Positions 1 to 12,700 of a DNA stretch of 64,000 bases are shown here, one piece after another. Below the pieces are notes generated by a model, which was not told the DNA's origin, did no database searches, and worked only from the letters and a program-made list of their open reading frames with translations. Position 1 is the first letter of the stretch, and each line of letters starts with the position of its first letter. The stretch lies in NCBI RefSeq assembly GCF_963583255.1, contig NC_084804.1:22450061-22514060 (forward strand), written 5' to 3'. The translations under genes were made by a program, and so were the position numbers. The DNA is from Pyrus communis (taxonomy: Eukaryota; Streptophyta; Magnoliopsida; Rosales; Rosaceae).

Positions 1-2
1 TT

Positions 3-1992
3 TGATAGGAGCATATTTAGGCGACTTACTTAGCTTGTTTTCGTGCATCTATGTTGTTAATTCATAATTGTTTTAGTAGTTTAAGCCATTTTCGTGTGTT
101 TTTAGGTTCATATGGCTAAGGAAGCAAAAAGATGCATTTTGGAGCATTTTGGAGCAAAATTGGGCTTGGAATGGATAGCATATGCTTGGAGCCAAAGTGT
201 TGGACGAATTTGAAAGCCTTGTATGCACTTTGGACATAAAACAAAAGGCCTAGCCCAATCAAACAATCCTTTGAGCCATGCAAAACCTCTAGCCCAATCA
301 ACAACCCTTAGCCACATGCATTCACATGCATCATACCACCATTCACACACACATGCACTTATTCTTTCATCATTGCACCACCATTCACACACACATGCAC
401 TTACTCCTTCATCATTACACCACCTTCTCCATCTTTATTCCACATGCATTCATCATAATTCACCCTAGCTACCACCATTCACACACACATGCACTTATTC
501 TTTCATCATTGCACCACCATTCACCATTCACACACACATGCACTTACTCTTTCATCATTGCACCACCATTCACACACACATGCACTTACTCTTTCATCAT
601 TGTACCACCAATTCAACACATGCATTCACACACCAACAACCTAGCTCTTTTTCCATCATTATTTCATCCACATGCACTCTCAATCATAACAACCACATTC
701 ACTCTTAAACAATCACCCACATATTCTCCCATTCCCCCTATAAAAACCCATGCATTCATACACAAAAATGACATCTCATTTCATACAGAACACACCACAA
801 ACACATCCCTTTCTCTCTTAGCCGTAAGTCTCCCTTAGAATCCAAAAACCATCTTTCTATTTCCATCACTCCTCACTCCATTCCACACTTCCATTCCCCC
901 AAACCAACTATCCTTAGACCTTATGCTACAATAAAGAGGAAGAGAAGAGGGCCTAAACGTTCATACAATTCAAGTTTGAGTTGTTGGAATGTTTAGGTGT
1001 TTCTTTGATTTCAATGTTTAATTTTAATTCTCTTTGTTTTGTATGAGGAACTAAACCCCCCCTTAGCTAGGGGGTGATTCGAAATATATGTTTATGCTTG
1101 CATTTTGATTTGATTACTTCTAATTGCATTTCATAAGTTGTTGATTCAATTTGTTTAACCGTTTGATTGATAACTTATTTATGTATGTTTATTAAGAATG
1201 CGCGCTTAATTTTCATGCATGAATATGACGCTAGAATATAAGTGATTTTCACCTAATCGTTATGAACTTATATTCATAAGTAGTGGAGGTTGCTTATAAA
1301 CAATCGCGTTAAATGAATTCTTGGCACGAGTTTCATGCTCATCATAGTAACGAATGCCTCGTCAACACTTATAGTTTTCATAATGCTTAATGATCTTTGA
1401 TTGTATCTTTATTGTGCTGTTCACGTAAAGGACTTTTGGAGAATGTTGTGAATTGCGTTGCGCTAACCCATCCAATTCATTAACTTAAGGAAAACTTGAC
1501 GGTTAATTTAAGCGGACCTAATTAACCCGGGGTGATGAGTTTCATAATTTATCGAAAGTTCAACTGGAAATCTTTTTATTATGCAAGTGTAACATATGTG
1601 GAGATGACCCCCTTAGCTATTCTATCATCCATTCATTCCATTTCATCAATTTCATATTTACATTCTGTCTAGTTTATTTAACTTGTTTCGTTATTTCAAT
1701 TTTCGTATAAACTTAAATCCCCCTTTACTTTAATGTCAATTTAGTTAGAAATCATTTTAGTTTGTGTTTTTAAAAGCATTTTGAGTTTTTGGTTTGTCTT
1801 AGTGTTTTAAAGTTTAGTTTTACATTCTTTGAGTCTAGTTTAGTGTTTTATATTGTGTTTTTACGTTTTTGAGTCAAATCCAAGTGATTAACAATCCCTC
1901 CTAATCCCCGGTCCAGAACGATCCCTACTTATACATATACTATAATTTGACGAAAAGAGGGTTTAATTTGTGTGCGTATAAATCACGCATCA
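3..1992 (+). repeat. T-family LTR (L1), 3' LTR of an element extending left
   Basis: It starts TGATAGGAGC and ends ACGCATCA, the same ends as the five other T-family LTRs in this window. The two bases before it match the ATT that separates the polypurine tract from the LTR in T2, so this is probably the 3' LTR of an element whose body lies left of the window. The right flank is GTTCC, inside the 5' LTR of G1 (the uninterrupted sequence is seen at about 14548). A TATAAAAA box lies at 739-746. There are no genes; the open frames at 223-838 arise from the U3 minisatellite. Confidence 0.85.
336..615 (+). repeat. U3 minisatellite of L1, 41-42 bp unit
   Basis: Five near-complete copies of a unit beginning CCACCATTCACACACACATG lie at about 336, 377, 472, 513 and 562. 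Copies two and three are separated by unrelated sequence. L2 and L3 carry three copies of the same unit; L4 and L5 have a different repeat in the same place. Confidence 0.85.
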
Positions 1993-2181
1993 GTTCCTTC
2001 CTCGGCCGTAATCGCAAGATTAAGAAGTCAGCAATGCGCTCAAACGCAACATCAACAAATTGTACTCCTTGGCCAATCTTGACCAACGAGTTGGCATGCC
2101 CTACATCAACTAAAGGACGAAGTTAGCTCATTAGTTACTCGGCCTGTGCACCACGTAGGCTTTGTAATTTTAGTGTCAACA
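1993..2181 (+). repeat. G1 5' LTR, terminal remnant
   Basis: This matches 14555-14743 of the 3' LTR, with scattered substitutions, and ends GTGTCAACA just before the primer site. The upstream part is displaced to the left of L1, outside the window. Confidence 0.85.
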
Positions 2182-2184
2182 TTT

Positions 2185-2203
2185 TGGCACGCTCGGTGGG
2201 ACC
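2185..2203 (+). other. G1 primer-binding site
   Basis: TGGCACGCTCGGTGGGACC lies three bases after the LTR end. G2 has nearly the same site (50723-50741, minus). I did not identify the donor tRNA. Confidence 0.7.
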
Positions 2204-2239
2204 CAGTACTAAACCTTTGGAGTTCATGACCATTGAGAC

Positions 2240-3980
2240 ATGGTCTGTAAAAAAAAAACAGTCATGGGAAAGTCAACGACCGACTTACCAGTACAGGGCC
2301 CTGGACAAGATTTGTCACAGGTACAAAATCCCCTTATTATTGTGCTACTCGAGGTTGTAAGTGCCACACATCGAGAGAAGGAAGTTTGTCTCGGCGGCCA
2401 GCCTCGCAACCCAGAAATTCCCAACAAAGCTGCAGGCATTTTCATCGAAGGAATAGTGAAAGATTGCAACGAAGATGGTGGGGAAGGTTTTGATCCTCTA
2501 ACTAGGTTGTTTCTTCGAAGACGACTTGGTGAACAATCTCGGCAGGTCGAACAGTCGATCGGCTAGAAAATGAATAATTTGCTCGAAGCAATACAAAGCA
2601 ATAGTTATACGCAGACCAGATTACTTGAACTATTGGTCAATAAACCTTCAAGGATGGCCACGTCAGCGAACCTCGATAACTTCCAAGTAAGAATGTTCCA
2701 CTGCAAGCCAAGATAGGATCCGCTCGGTTCTAACCAATTGACTTGGAAAAAAGAGGAGGATCAAGCAGTAGATCAGACGAACCCGACCAAAGAGTGGAAG
2801 CAGCATCCATCAATATGACTGAGGTCCAAATGATGATTAATTCGGCCTTAAAAAAGGGGTCGATGTTCCCAAAATTCATCCATCCATACCCCGCTTGTTT
2901 GGAGAAGTTCGAATATCCTAAAGGCTTCAAAATCCCTGACTTCAATCTTTTTGTTGGAGAATCGTCCTTATCTTTGTTGGAACATGTGGCTCGGTTAACT
3001 GCGTAATGTGAGACGTTAATAGCGATTTCTATAAACTACGATTATTCAACTTCTCACTAACAGGTTCAGCGTTTGCTTGGTACATCAACCTCCCACCTAA
3101 CTCCGTCCAAAGTTGGGAGGAACTAGTCGAAAAATTCCATGAATAATTCTATTGACCAGGGATGGAAATGTCAGTTTCATCATTAGCTAGGATGTCTCAA
3201 GCCTCAGACGAGTCACCAATGAAATACTTGACAAGGTTCAAGTCGGCCAGAAATTGGTGCCGAGTACCTCTCTCTGAAGTTGAATTCGTCAGAATCGCGC
3301 TAAACGGCTTAGACGTGGAATACAAAAAGAAATTCCTAGGGGTAAATATCCGAGAAATGTACGAACTGGCTCAGCACGTTGAGTAATATGATTATTTGCT
3401 CCTAGAGGAAAAGATCTTAAAGTCCCTATCCCGGGGAATGATATATAAGAATCTCACAGTTAGTTACACATTGGCCGAAAGCGAGGATTCCCAATACGCT
3501 AGTGTGGACGCGGCTGAGATAGTCATAGATAAACCATACGTTTACAGCGCATTAGCTCAAATCAATTCCAAGGATGCCAAAACCTGTTCGGCCTCTGAAG
3601 AGACGATTAAAACATCGAAAGTTTACACTTTCGATATCACCAAGGTCGATGCAATTTTCGACCAGTTATTATTAGCAAAGATCATAAAACTTTGGCCAGG
3701 ACATAACATCTCTAAGGTCGAAGAGTTGAAAGGCAAAACCTATTGCAAGTATCATAATTTGAATAAGCATACCACCAACAATTGCATCGTGTTCCGTGAT
3801 GCCATTCAAAGCTGGATTGATAAAGGGAAGCTCAAATTTCCTGAGAAACAGATGAATGTTGATGTTAATCCCTTTCCCTCGACAACAATCGGCATGGTCG
3901 ATGCTCATCTGCCTAAACACAAAGGGAAAGGAAAGGCCGAATTTATCCCAGTACAATCTATTCGTAAGCAGAACTCTTAG
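2240..3980 (+). pseudogene. G1 gag remnant
   Basis: Gag would form the virus-like particle and bind element RNA. A first open block (2240-2566) gives the N-terminus; a plausible start is the ATG at 2264. The retrotransposon gag core follows at about 2870-3390 in several frames, with the recognisable stretches FAWYINLPPNSVQSWEELV and MKYLTRF. An atypical zinc knuckle, YCKYHNLNKHTTNNC, lies near 3750-3795 in the block 3396-3980; this C-x2-H...H...C form is usual for Tat gags. Stops near 2564, 3004 and 3384 and frame changes between blocks show it is dead. The assignment to gag is firm, the block edges are not. Confidence 0.8.
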
Positions 3981-4389
3981 CCGAGACTCAAAATTGATTT
4001 ATTTTCAAATGAACCGCCCGCGGAGTTTTCGGGGCCGGCTATAGTCGAATCTATGTCAGGCTCTAGTTCCGAAGAAACTGATGGACCAATGCTTTTTGTG
4101 CGGCCGTTGTAAAACATGAGTTGTCCTAACCGAACCTGAAAAGAAAACACCTCAAGCTCTAACTTCATGTCAACCATCCACGACCGTAACAACACCTTTA
4201 AGGGAATTCGGTGCCGGCCAACGCCGGCAGGTGTTTGAGAGACTCGGCTCGTAGATACGACCAACTAATCCAACCTCAGCCAAACGGCGTCTTGATTTTA
4301 ACGCATCATTCTATAAAGAGGATTATTACTCATGTAACTCCAGCAGTTCTAGTTCATTGGTGGGTCAAAAAACCTTTAAGCCACCTAAG

Positions 4390-5232
4390 CCACGCGACCA
4401 ACGTTGGTATAGTTACAAGTCTCCTACTGGTATGTATATGATGTTGTCTAAATCTCAAAAATGTTGCCGCCAGCAGATAGACTGCATGGCTTGACGACAG
4501 GAAGCACAAGCTAATTCAACTACCAAGTGTCAGCCAAAAGAGGCAACGGGAAGCGGCGACGACCGACCTACCCCGACCATTATGGCCGAATTACTTCAAG
4601 AGAAAAAAACAGTTGATCGCGACTTTCAAAACCACCATTGAAGAGTCCGAAAAATGCATCAAACTCTTTATTCGGCCTGGAAAGATGAAAGCTCATTTCG
4701 AGCATTTCAAACAAGAAGCCGAAAGCAAGTTTTCCCCATTACCCCTGTAAGAACCGTTCATAAGAAACACTCCGCCAATGAGGCATGCCAAAAAGCTCTC
4801 GACCTGGCACTAACTTGTCCCGATGCTGAACAGAGTATCCAGAAAACCACCAATCCAGCAATAAAAGCTAGATTCCAGCACATATGTGAGGCTCGAGTCC
4901 TCGGTTTTGAGGTAGATTTATACACATACATAGATATTTCCGAGCTTCCTTTCTCCCTTGAAGATATTCAGCATTCGCGATATCATTTCGAAGTCTTCTC
5001 TGCCGTATCTCTTTTCGGCCTTACGGTCAATAAGGAAGAGTGTGTGGCGCGTTTAGATGCATACCTAGACACAAAGACTGCCCGAATCGCCTACAAAGAA
5101 CGAGCCCGTAAAACACTACAAGAACAAAATCAAACTTCGACAACAAACAAGCTCAAGGATGATGGCCAAAATGAAATAGGTTTAATCAACATGCTGCGAG
5201 AGCATATGCACAATGAGGCGAGAGATGATTAG
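4390..5232 (+). pseudogene. G1 gag-protease linker region
   Basis: One open block (4654-5232, 192 codons) between gag and protease has no domain I recognise. It is charged and helical in character, with many Glu, Lys and Gln residues, and sits where Tat elements have a long spacer. Before it, 4390-4650 reads in broken frames. It is probably part of the original gag-pol frame rather than a separate gene. Confidence 0.5.
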
Positions 5233-5304
5233 GTTGAGGACATTCCAAAGACTGACACCACACTTGCTAACCTGGAAGACGACAACCAAGACCCGAATGG
5301 TTAT

Positions 5305-5934
5305 TTGGTCCTCGAGCAGATAGAAATCAGCATGGTCCATGTCCTACTTGCTGAATTTCAACCAACCACCCATCAGTCAAATTTCTTGGATGGGGACGTG
5401 GTTTCCGAAGAAGTGACACAAGTCGATTTCAACATCACCAAGGAGGATGGGGAAATCAGTAAAGACGACAAACTAAGAACAGTTATGGCTGTACTATTTC
5501 CCCACCATTCTTTGGTTAGTCTGCAGCATTTGAAGTCGTTATATGTCATGGCTCACATTGAGGGTTATCCAATCTCCAAAATTTTCGTCAATTGTGGGGC
5601 AACGGTCAATATCATGCCCATATCCGTCATGAAGGCGTTACGACGATCTAACAACGAACTCATTCCATCAAGAATAACCATGAGTAGCTTTGTTGGCAAA
5701 AAATCACAGATTAAAGAAGTTCTACCTCTGGAAGTAAGTGTCGCAGGTCGCAATCACATGACCGCTTTCTTTATTGTCGATTGTACTACTCGGGCGGGAT
5801 TGGATTCATCAAACAAATTGCATCTTTTCCTCATTATATTAGGTTCTCATTTTTTGGGATGGCAAATCAATTGTGGTTCATTCGGCCGACAATCAACCAT
5901 TCGAAGCCAACATGATTCAGGCTCGTTACTATGA
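5305..5934 (+). pseudogene. G1 aspartic protease remnant
   Basis: This is a retropepsin-like domain that would cleave the polyprotein. The active-site region reads FVNCGATVNIMPISVM (about 5583-5630), where related elements have a D-x-G-A core; the catalytic Asp is Asn here, so the enzyme is predicted inactive. The hydrophobic strand VLPLEVSVAGRNHMTAFFIVD follows, as in the family. The frame runs out at 5934, before the RT. It lies directly upstream of the RT remnant. Confidence 0.75.
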
Positions 5935-6429
5935 CGATCACGTCAACTAAATTACCTTCCAGGGTTTTAACGAGAAAGGACGGCCGACTCAGAGCTCAAT
6001 CCAGAAAGTCATCGAGGTAGGCGCCGAGATTGTACACCAGGATTCGACGAGACCCAACTTGGCAGACCTTATTACCAATGCCGATGACTGACGCCACACA
6101 AAAAAGGCATCGGGCTGAGGTTTCATCCACCATGGAATGCCTGCTGGCTCATTGGTATACTATTTCCAAGCATCCATACTCAGGCATAAACTTAATCTAA
6201 TTTTTGGTCAAGGGAGATAACGGCCCAGTCTTATCATTAGACAAAGTTCAGGCCGTACTGGTCAAACTCGAAGAAATTAACACCAAGTCAAGAATCTGTT
6301 AAAGAAATAAATGTTGGAACGGCTGATGACCGTCGGCCGCTATTTATTAGTGCGTTGTTACCTTACTCCATGAAGATCGAACTTTGTAAATTGTTAAACG
6401 AGTTTAAAGATTGCTTCGCTTGGAGTTAC

Positions 6430-7140
6430 CATGAGATGTCGGGCCTCGATCGAAACCTCTTCGAATATGAATTACACATCAAAGTTGGTTGTAAGCCTTT
6501 CCAACAACCCCCTTGCTAATTCTCGACCGAAGTACAGCTCGGCATAAGGGACGAAGTAGTTCTACTTTTAAAAGCCGGGTTCATTCGGACCGCTCGATAC
6601 GTCGAATGGTTGGCCAATATCGTCTTAGTGCTAAAGAAAAATGGTGCCCTAGGCATCTGTATCGATTTTTGTAATTTGAATCTGGCAACTCCCAAGGATG
6701 AATACCCGATGTCGATCTCAGATTTGTTAATTAATGCCGCAGCCAATCATGAAATATTATCCTTCATGGACGGCCTTGTCGGTTACAACCAGATCTTTAT
6801 AGCTGAAGCTGACATTCACAAAACCGCTTTCCGTTGCCCGGGGGCACTCGGTACCTATAAATGGGTCGTTATGCCATTTGGCCTCAAGAACGCTAGTGCC
6901 ACATACCAACGAGCTATGAATACGATATTCCATGATTTGATAGGTACGGTCGTAGAAGTATATATCGATGATATGGTAGTGAAATCGTAGAGTCGCCAAA
7001 CGCATCTGGATGATCTTCGGCAAGCATTCATTCGTATGCGTCATCATAATCTAAAAATGAACCCGGCCAAGTGCGCCTTCGGTGTATTGTCCAGTAACTT
7101 CTTAGGTTTTCTCGTGTACCATCTCGTGGCATCGAAGTAG
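6430..7140 (+). pseudogene. G1 reverse transcriptase remnant
   Basis: This is the RT domain of a Ty3/gypsy polyprotein. The longest open piece is 6610-6990. Motif A reads SFMDGLVGYNQIF (Asp present), the middle block reads YKWVVMPFGLKNASATYQRAM, and the catalytic motif is VYIDDMVVKS (about 6958-6987) with both Asp residues. It is broken by a stop at about 6518, by TAG right after the YIDD motif, and by more stops near 7138. The catalytic residues survive but the frame does not. Confidence 0.85.
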
Positions 7141-7499
7141 ACGAAAATAAAGTTCGCGCAATCATTAATGCTTCACCCCCAACGACCAAGAAACAACTCT
7201 AGTCGTTACTCGGGAAGATAAATTTTCTCCGTCGTTTCATAGCTAATTCAGCGGGTAAAATGAAAACGTTCTTTACACTCTTGAAACTGAATGACTCAGG
7301 TGGCGAGAAGAACATCAAATAACTTTTACGCAACTCAAGGTCTCCTTTACAACGCCACCCATACTCGTACCACCTCAACGCGGAATGCCTCTCAAACTAT
7401 ACATTTCGGTGGCCAACGAGTCCATTGGTTGCCTCCTCGCGCAAGATAACGATACTGGGCGTAAACAAGCTATTTTTTATCTCAGCTGAAATCTGAATT

Positions 7500-8389
7500 C
7501 GCCTGAGACTAATTATTCACCCGTCGAGAAACTTTGCTTGGCTTTATTTTTCGTCGCATCAAAACTCCGACATTACATGCTCTTATCAGTTACACAAGTC
7601 ATTACCCAGACGGACGTTATTTGTTACATGCTTATTCGGCCTATAGTCAAAGGCCGAATTGGGAAATGGACAATGGCATTGTCCGAGTTCAGTTTGCAAT
7701 ATGTACCCCAAAAAGCCGTCAAAGGTCAAGCTCTAGCCGATTTTTTGGCCTAAGACCCCTCTCCTTATGGTTTCAGGGGCAGCGAAGTCAACATCGGATT
7801 AGTCTACACACGAGACAACTATTGGATGATGCACTTTGATGGCTCTAGCACCTTAACCTTGGCTGGTGTTGGCATCACCATTCAATCTCCCGACCATTAC
7901 CGTTGGCACCTATCTCTTAAGTTGGACTTCAGCTGTATGAATAATCAGGCCGAATATGAAGCTCTTATCATCGGCCTTCATGTCCTTCACAACTTAAGAG
8001 CAGTTCGAGTCCTCATCCTTGGTGATTCTGAACTGGTATTTAACCAACTAAATGACATTTTTCGTTACATGAGTTGTACTTTGGCGCCTTATCACATGGT
8101 TGCCACTTATTTGGCCAAGTCGTTTGAGGGAATTACCTTTGAGCATGTTTCGCATGTCCAAAACATTGATGCGGACGAACTCGCCCAAATAGCCTCCAGA
8201 GCACAACTCCTGGGGGGCAAGCTAGGCCAGGCGACACCGATAGGACAACGATCTTACCCAGCCTTGGTTAATCAGCAAGTTCTCCAGCGCAACCATGTAA
8301 TACGCACACGAGTGATGTCTTTACCATCATTGTTAGAACATGGAGACCCCGTTGAAGTATGTGTCGTCGAAATGTTGCCAGACGATTGA
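7500..8389 (+). pseudogene. G1 dual RNase H region
   Basis: Two RNase H-like domains follow the RT. The first, at about 7530-7753, is the Ty3-type domain and ends in KAVKGQALADFLA. The second, 7826-8389, is one open frame of 187 codons with a full set of acidic residues: HFDGSST, NNQAEYEAL, ILGDSELV and NIDADELAQ. This second, archaeal-type RNase H is a hallmark of Tat elements. It would degrade the RNA strand during reverse transcription. Start codons are internal to a polyprotein, so the first Met has no meaning. Confidence 0.82.
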
Positions 8390-8509
8390 AGAAGGGCCAT
8401 TATACGATATCTCGATAACCCTAGCGACAAACACGATCGCAAGACAAGAATCCATGCCACAAACTACGTGTCATACCAAAATGTGTTATATCGAAAGGGT
8501 GAGGATGGT

Positions 8510-9620
8510 TTATTGTTATGATGCCTCGACCCACAGGAAGCTGCCCAAGCAATGGTTGAGGTATACAAAGGGATTTGTCGATCTCACCAATCTGGACATA
8601 AAATGTGTTGGTTACTTCGCCGACACGACTACTTCTGGCCGAGTATATTGAAGGATTGAATTGAATACACACGAGGATGCATACAGTGTAAGATTCACGG
8701 ACCTATACAAAGAGTCCCGGCCGAATTACTCCATTCTGCTACCAAAACATGCTCGTTCAGAGGATGGGCAATGGACGTAATCGACAAAATCACGACGTCG
8801 TCCGGAGCAGGAAAACACACGTGGATACTAGTGGCAACCGATTACTTCACCAAATAGGTCAAAGCAAAATCATACGCTAAGTTGACAACCAAAAAAGTTT
8901 GCAATTTTGTTGAGGAAAATATTGTGACTAGATTCGACATACCAGAAATGATCCTAACTGACAAAGGCACAATCTTCACAGCCGACAGGTTTAAGGAGTA
9001 CACGACAAATCTAAATATTCGACTTGAGCAATGTACACCATATTATTCACAGGCGAATGGGCAGGGCGAAGCAAGTAATAAGGTTTTGATTGGCATTCTT
9101 GAAAAAATGATAAGAGAGAGACCTGGTATGTGGCATTTAAAGCTAAATGAAGCATTATGGGCCTATCAAATTTCACCCCGATTAGCCATCGGAACGACTC
9201 CATACGTGTTAACCTATGGGCACGACGCTATGTTACTGATTGAACTAAGTATAAACTCGTTGCGAGTGATCGAACAAAATAGTTTCTTCAGTGCCGAATA
9301 CAATCAACTCATGGGACAAGATTTGGAAGACTTAGAAGAAATTCGGTTTGACGCTTATAACTCATTAGTAGCGCAGAAGAAGATTGCCGAGCGAGCTTAT
9401 AATCAATGAGTCAGACAAAAGACGTTCAGCGAAAGAGAGTTGGTTTGGCAAACTGTGTTGCCTGTAGGAACTAAAAAACCCCAGATTCGGCAAGTGGTCG
9501 CCGAATTAGGAAGGGCCATTCGTTCACAAACTTCCGATCAATGGGAAATTTTTAAAGAAATACTATCCAGTCATATGGGAGATGCGAGAATAAAGATCAT
9601 CTTATTAAATTCATAAAAGG
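8510..9620 (+). pseudogene. G1 integrase remnant
   Basis: The zinc-binding part (about 8540-8700) has the H-x-H...CIQC pattern in broken frames. The catalytic core shows WAMDVID (about 8770), ILTDKGTIF (about 8953) and NGQGEASNK (about 9056), so the D-D-35-E triad is present. The longest open block is 8882-9409. TAG stops near 8858 and 9408 break it. The C-terminal tail runs to about 9614. After it the element has no more sense coding sequence. Confidence 0.85.
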
Positions 9621-9768
9621 ATGTACAATTACATTTATAAGGGGCTCCTAAAATTCTAGGGGTCGAAGGGAGGAAGGTTTCAAGAGCGGCTTTCAACTCC
9701 AGCCACCTTACTTCGCTCAGTATGATATTGGCATGCCTCGTCTTCTTGTTAAGTTGGAGCTGCTAGAT

Positions 9769-12700
9769 CTACTTTATGCCAGCTACGAAATTCGTCAATC
9801 GAGCCTTATTCATCTCTAAATTCCTTTCAAGTTCTGAAGCAACAGCTAACCTTTGTTGTTGAAGCTCGACGATTTGATGTTGAAGCTCAAAGATCTGGCA
9901 ATCAAAACCAGTCAGCTGTACCTTCTTCGCTTTTATGGCTTTAATCTCTAATCGGCTGGCTTCATGAGCAATTTTTACCGCCTTTAAGTCGCTCTCGACC
10001 AAGAGAGCTTGTTCAAAAGTAAAATGCTGCCAGGTCCGCTCTTGAAGATTAGGCAAATAAACGACATTTTCAGTGCTCAGGAAACTGCCGTTTGCAAGGT
10101 CGTTCAAGCACTCCCCTACGGAGTCAAGACCTTTACACTGGAAGACCTGAGAGGCAGAGAGGGATAGAATTTCTTGCAACTTGGCAAAAGCACGGGATTC
10201 GACCATGGTCTCCGTAGGCTCGGCTGACGTGGCAGATGAATCAGCTGCTCTAAAAGTGCTCAAAAGAAGAGCATCAAGCTTAACCTCCCACGAAGGCTAC
10301 ATAAGAAAGAATTTTAAGCAGATGAAAAATTATAAGTAATAAAGCATAAGGGAATTTGCTTTAAACTTGCCGAGAGGAGACTTCGGCCATGTCCTCTGGT
10401 TCATTGCTCGAACCCAGAGAGCTCAATGGCCGAGCCCAGTATTTAAGGTTGCTCTTCAATTCACGTGGCCGATGGACGTTATCCACGTTCGACGGCCACT
10501 AAGGTGGCTAGGAAATATAGATAACAACCTTCGGCGCGTAGAATTGTCGGTGAAATGAATGGTCGAGCACCTAACATTTAATATTTTATAGGTTCATATT
10601 TGTTATAGTAAAATTAACAAGAGAAAGGGATTGAGTCTTACAAAAGCTGAAGTGACTTCTTGAGGAGGAACGCCGAGGTTGTGATCCTGAGGATGGACCG
10701 GCGTCTCTGCCATCGCTTTAGGCTCGACGAGTGGCCTCTGCTTACGATCTGCTGCAGGAGGGTCGACTGGGTCAGCCGCCTCAACCTCAGGAGGGGGATT
10801 TACAGTAGGGGTTCTAGTTGGTCCAAGGCGGCTTGTCAACATGATCTCGTCACTTTTGTCATCCTAAAATAAAAAGCTGTCAATACTTTTGAATTTGACA
10901 AGACGAAGGGAGTTACCAACAACATAATCATACCTCTTCCAAAATGATCGTCGGTTGTTTTTTGTGAGTTGTCTCAACGGGTGGGGCCACCTCTTCCAAA
11001 ACATTCGACGCAACGGTTAGCTCCGAAACTGCAGATGGAGCAACAGCAGGTCTAGCCTCGACCCCAAGGACTGGTTGGGCCGCTTAGTGGGTTAGTGATG
11101 GTTGTTTTTTCGTCAAGGCCTGGACAACCGGAACGAAATGAGAGACACTAGGATCGGTCGCTCCTATGGTTTGGCTGGAGATAACGTGAATCTCTCGTTC
11201 TCCCTTTTTCGCCAATTTCTTGACACATTTTGGGGGTCAAGAAGCTTTACCTGCCGTCTCAGTGTTCTGGTGAGGCCGTTTGCTCGACAAGGCATGTGCG
11301 GTTGCTTTGATTTTCTTGGAAGAAGGGACTGACTTCTTTTTTACTGCAACCGCGACAATCACGTCTGTCTTTTTCAGCGCTTGACCACCTAAGGAAACCA
11401 AAGCAAGTCAACAAAGTTGAGTAAGGTATTTGAAGAACGAAGGTGGATAGACAAATACCTTGAGCTATTTATGTGGGTGTGTGGGCGAAAGTCTTCTTCG
11501 GGCGATCGCCGAATAATTTCTCGATAACATTTTCGATGGGCGCGTCAAAAAAAGTCTTGAGTATACGCTGCCCACCAGTCAACGAAGGTGGTAGTATTAA
11601 AAGTCTTAGGGACGTTTAGCTGAAAGCGGAATCTCTTGTACCTTTTTTGAAATTCTTGTTCGGCCTCCTTGCATTCTCTTTCCAAAGAACTAGAAAGGTG
11701 TCCTCAACTCAAGAGACAACGGGAGGTTAGTAGAGGTAGTGGGCAGCCTTTAAGATAACCAAGTTGCCGCACGGTCAAGTGGGGTTGGTAGATTTCCCAG
11801 TTGGCACGCTTGGCATCACAACCAAAAGAGAGGTCACGAGTTAAAGCAAACAACCCCCAGGTCTTTTGGAGGTCAGCATCTTCAGCTTCATCCTATGCCA
11901 AGGATGGAAGTTTGATAGAAGGAGGGTATTCTTGATAACGGCAGATCAAAAATTTGTCATCAAAGAGGTCTTTTAGGTCGAAAAAGTATTTAAAGACTTC
12001 TTCAGCCGAATGAGGAGGAACAGGTCTAGAATTGAAGACCCAATGCTTCGGTGGGTACGAAGTTGGGAGTTTTTGGCCTGAGGGTGGTGAAATAGACTTG
12101 TAGCCAGAATTAACGAACCCAAAGTGGGCCGATTTGGTGCGGGTCAATCTTATGGATCGTTGCCTTGGCTAGACAACAAGTAAGTTGGGCAAGGACAACC
12201 GAGCTGAGAGTCAGGACATGACCACTAGCTAATGTTTCAACAACCGGCATGTTCTCAACCAAACATTTATTTGATTTGGTACAGCAAATGAATTTGTTGT
12301 ACCAATAGAAAATGAAGGCTTCGTACTCCCCCTTCCTGAGGGTTTCTTCGCCTCGGTTGGCGAAATGTTGGATAAAGGTGTTGTAGTTGAAGAAGTTCTT
12401 GTGCAATTTCTGAACTTCTTCTTTTAGGGGTTCTTGACTTTTCTTCCTCAGTGATTCAACAACACGTTTGTCAAAGAGCATCTTGAGGTCGAGGTTGGAT
12501 GGACACCCAGAGAGAGAGGCGTCAATTGAAAGGCCCAAATGGGAGGTCCCTAGAATGGCTGAGATATCAAGTATGGTGGGGCCAATGGGGCCAAGCGGAA
12601 GGACCATAATATTGGTGGCCGAGCACCAAAAGCTTAGAGTTGCCATAAGAAGTTTTTGTCTATGACGATCTTGATGGTCGAGAGCCTAATGGCGTCATAG

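Noticed and set aside
223..838. His/Thr-rich ORFs in L1 and their mirror ORFs in L2 and L3 (29804-30469, 35865-36452)
   Set aside because: They are translations of the U3 minisatellite; open on both strands because the unit lacks stops, and absent from L4-L6.
2730..2945. Minus-strand ORF within G1 gag, and similar ones at 3672-4264
   Set aside because: Complementary to recognisable gag sequence on +; no family features.
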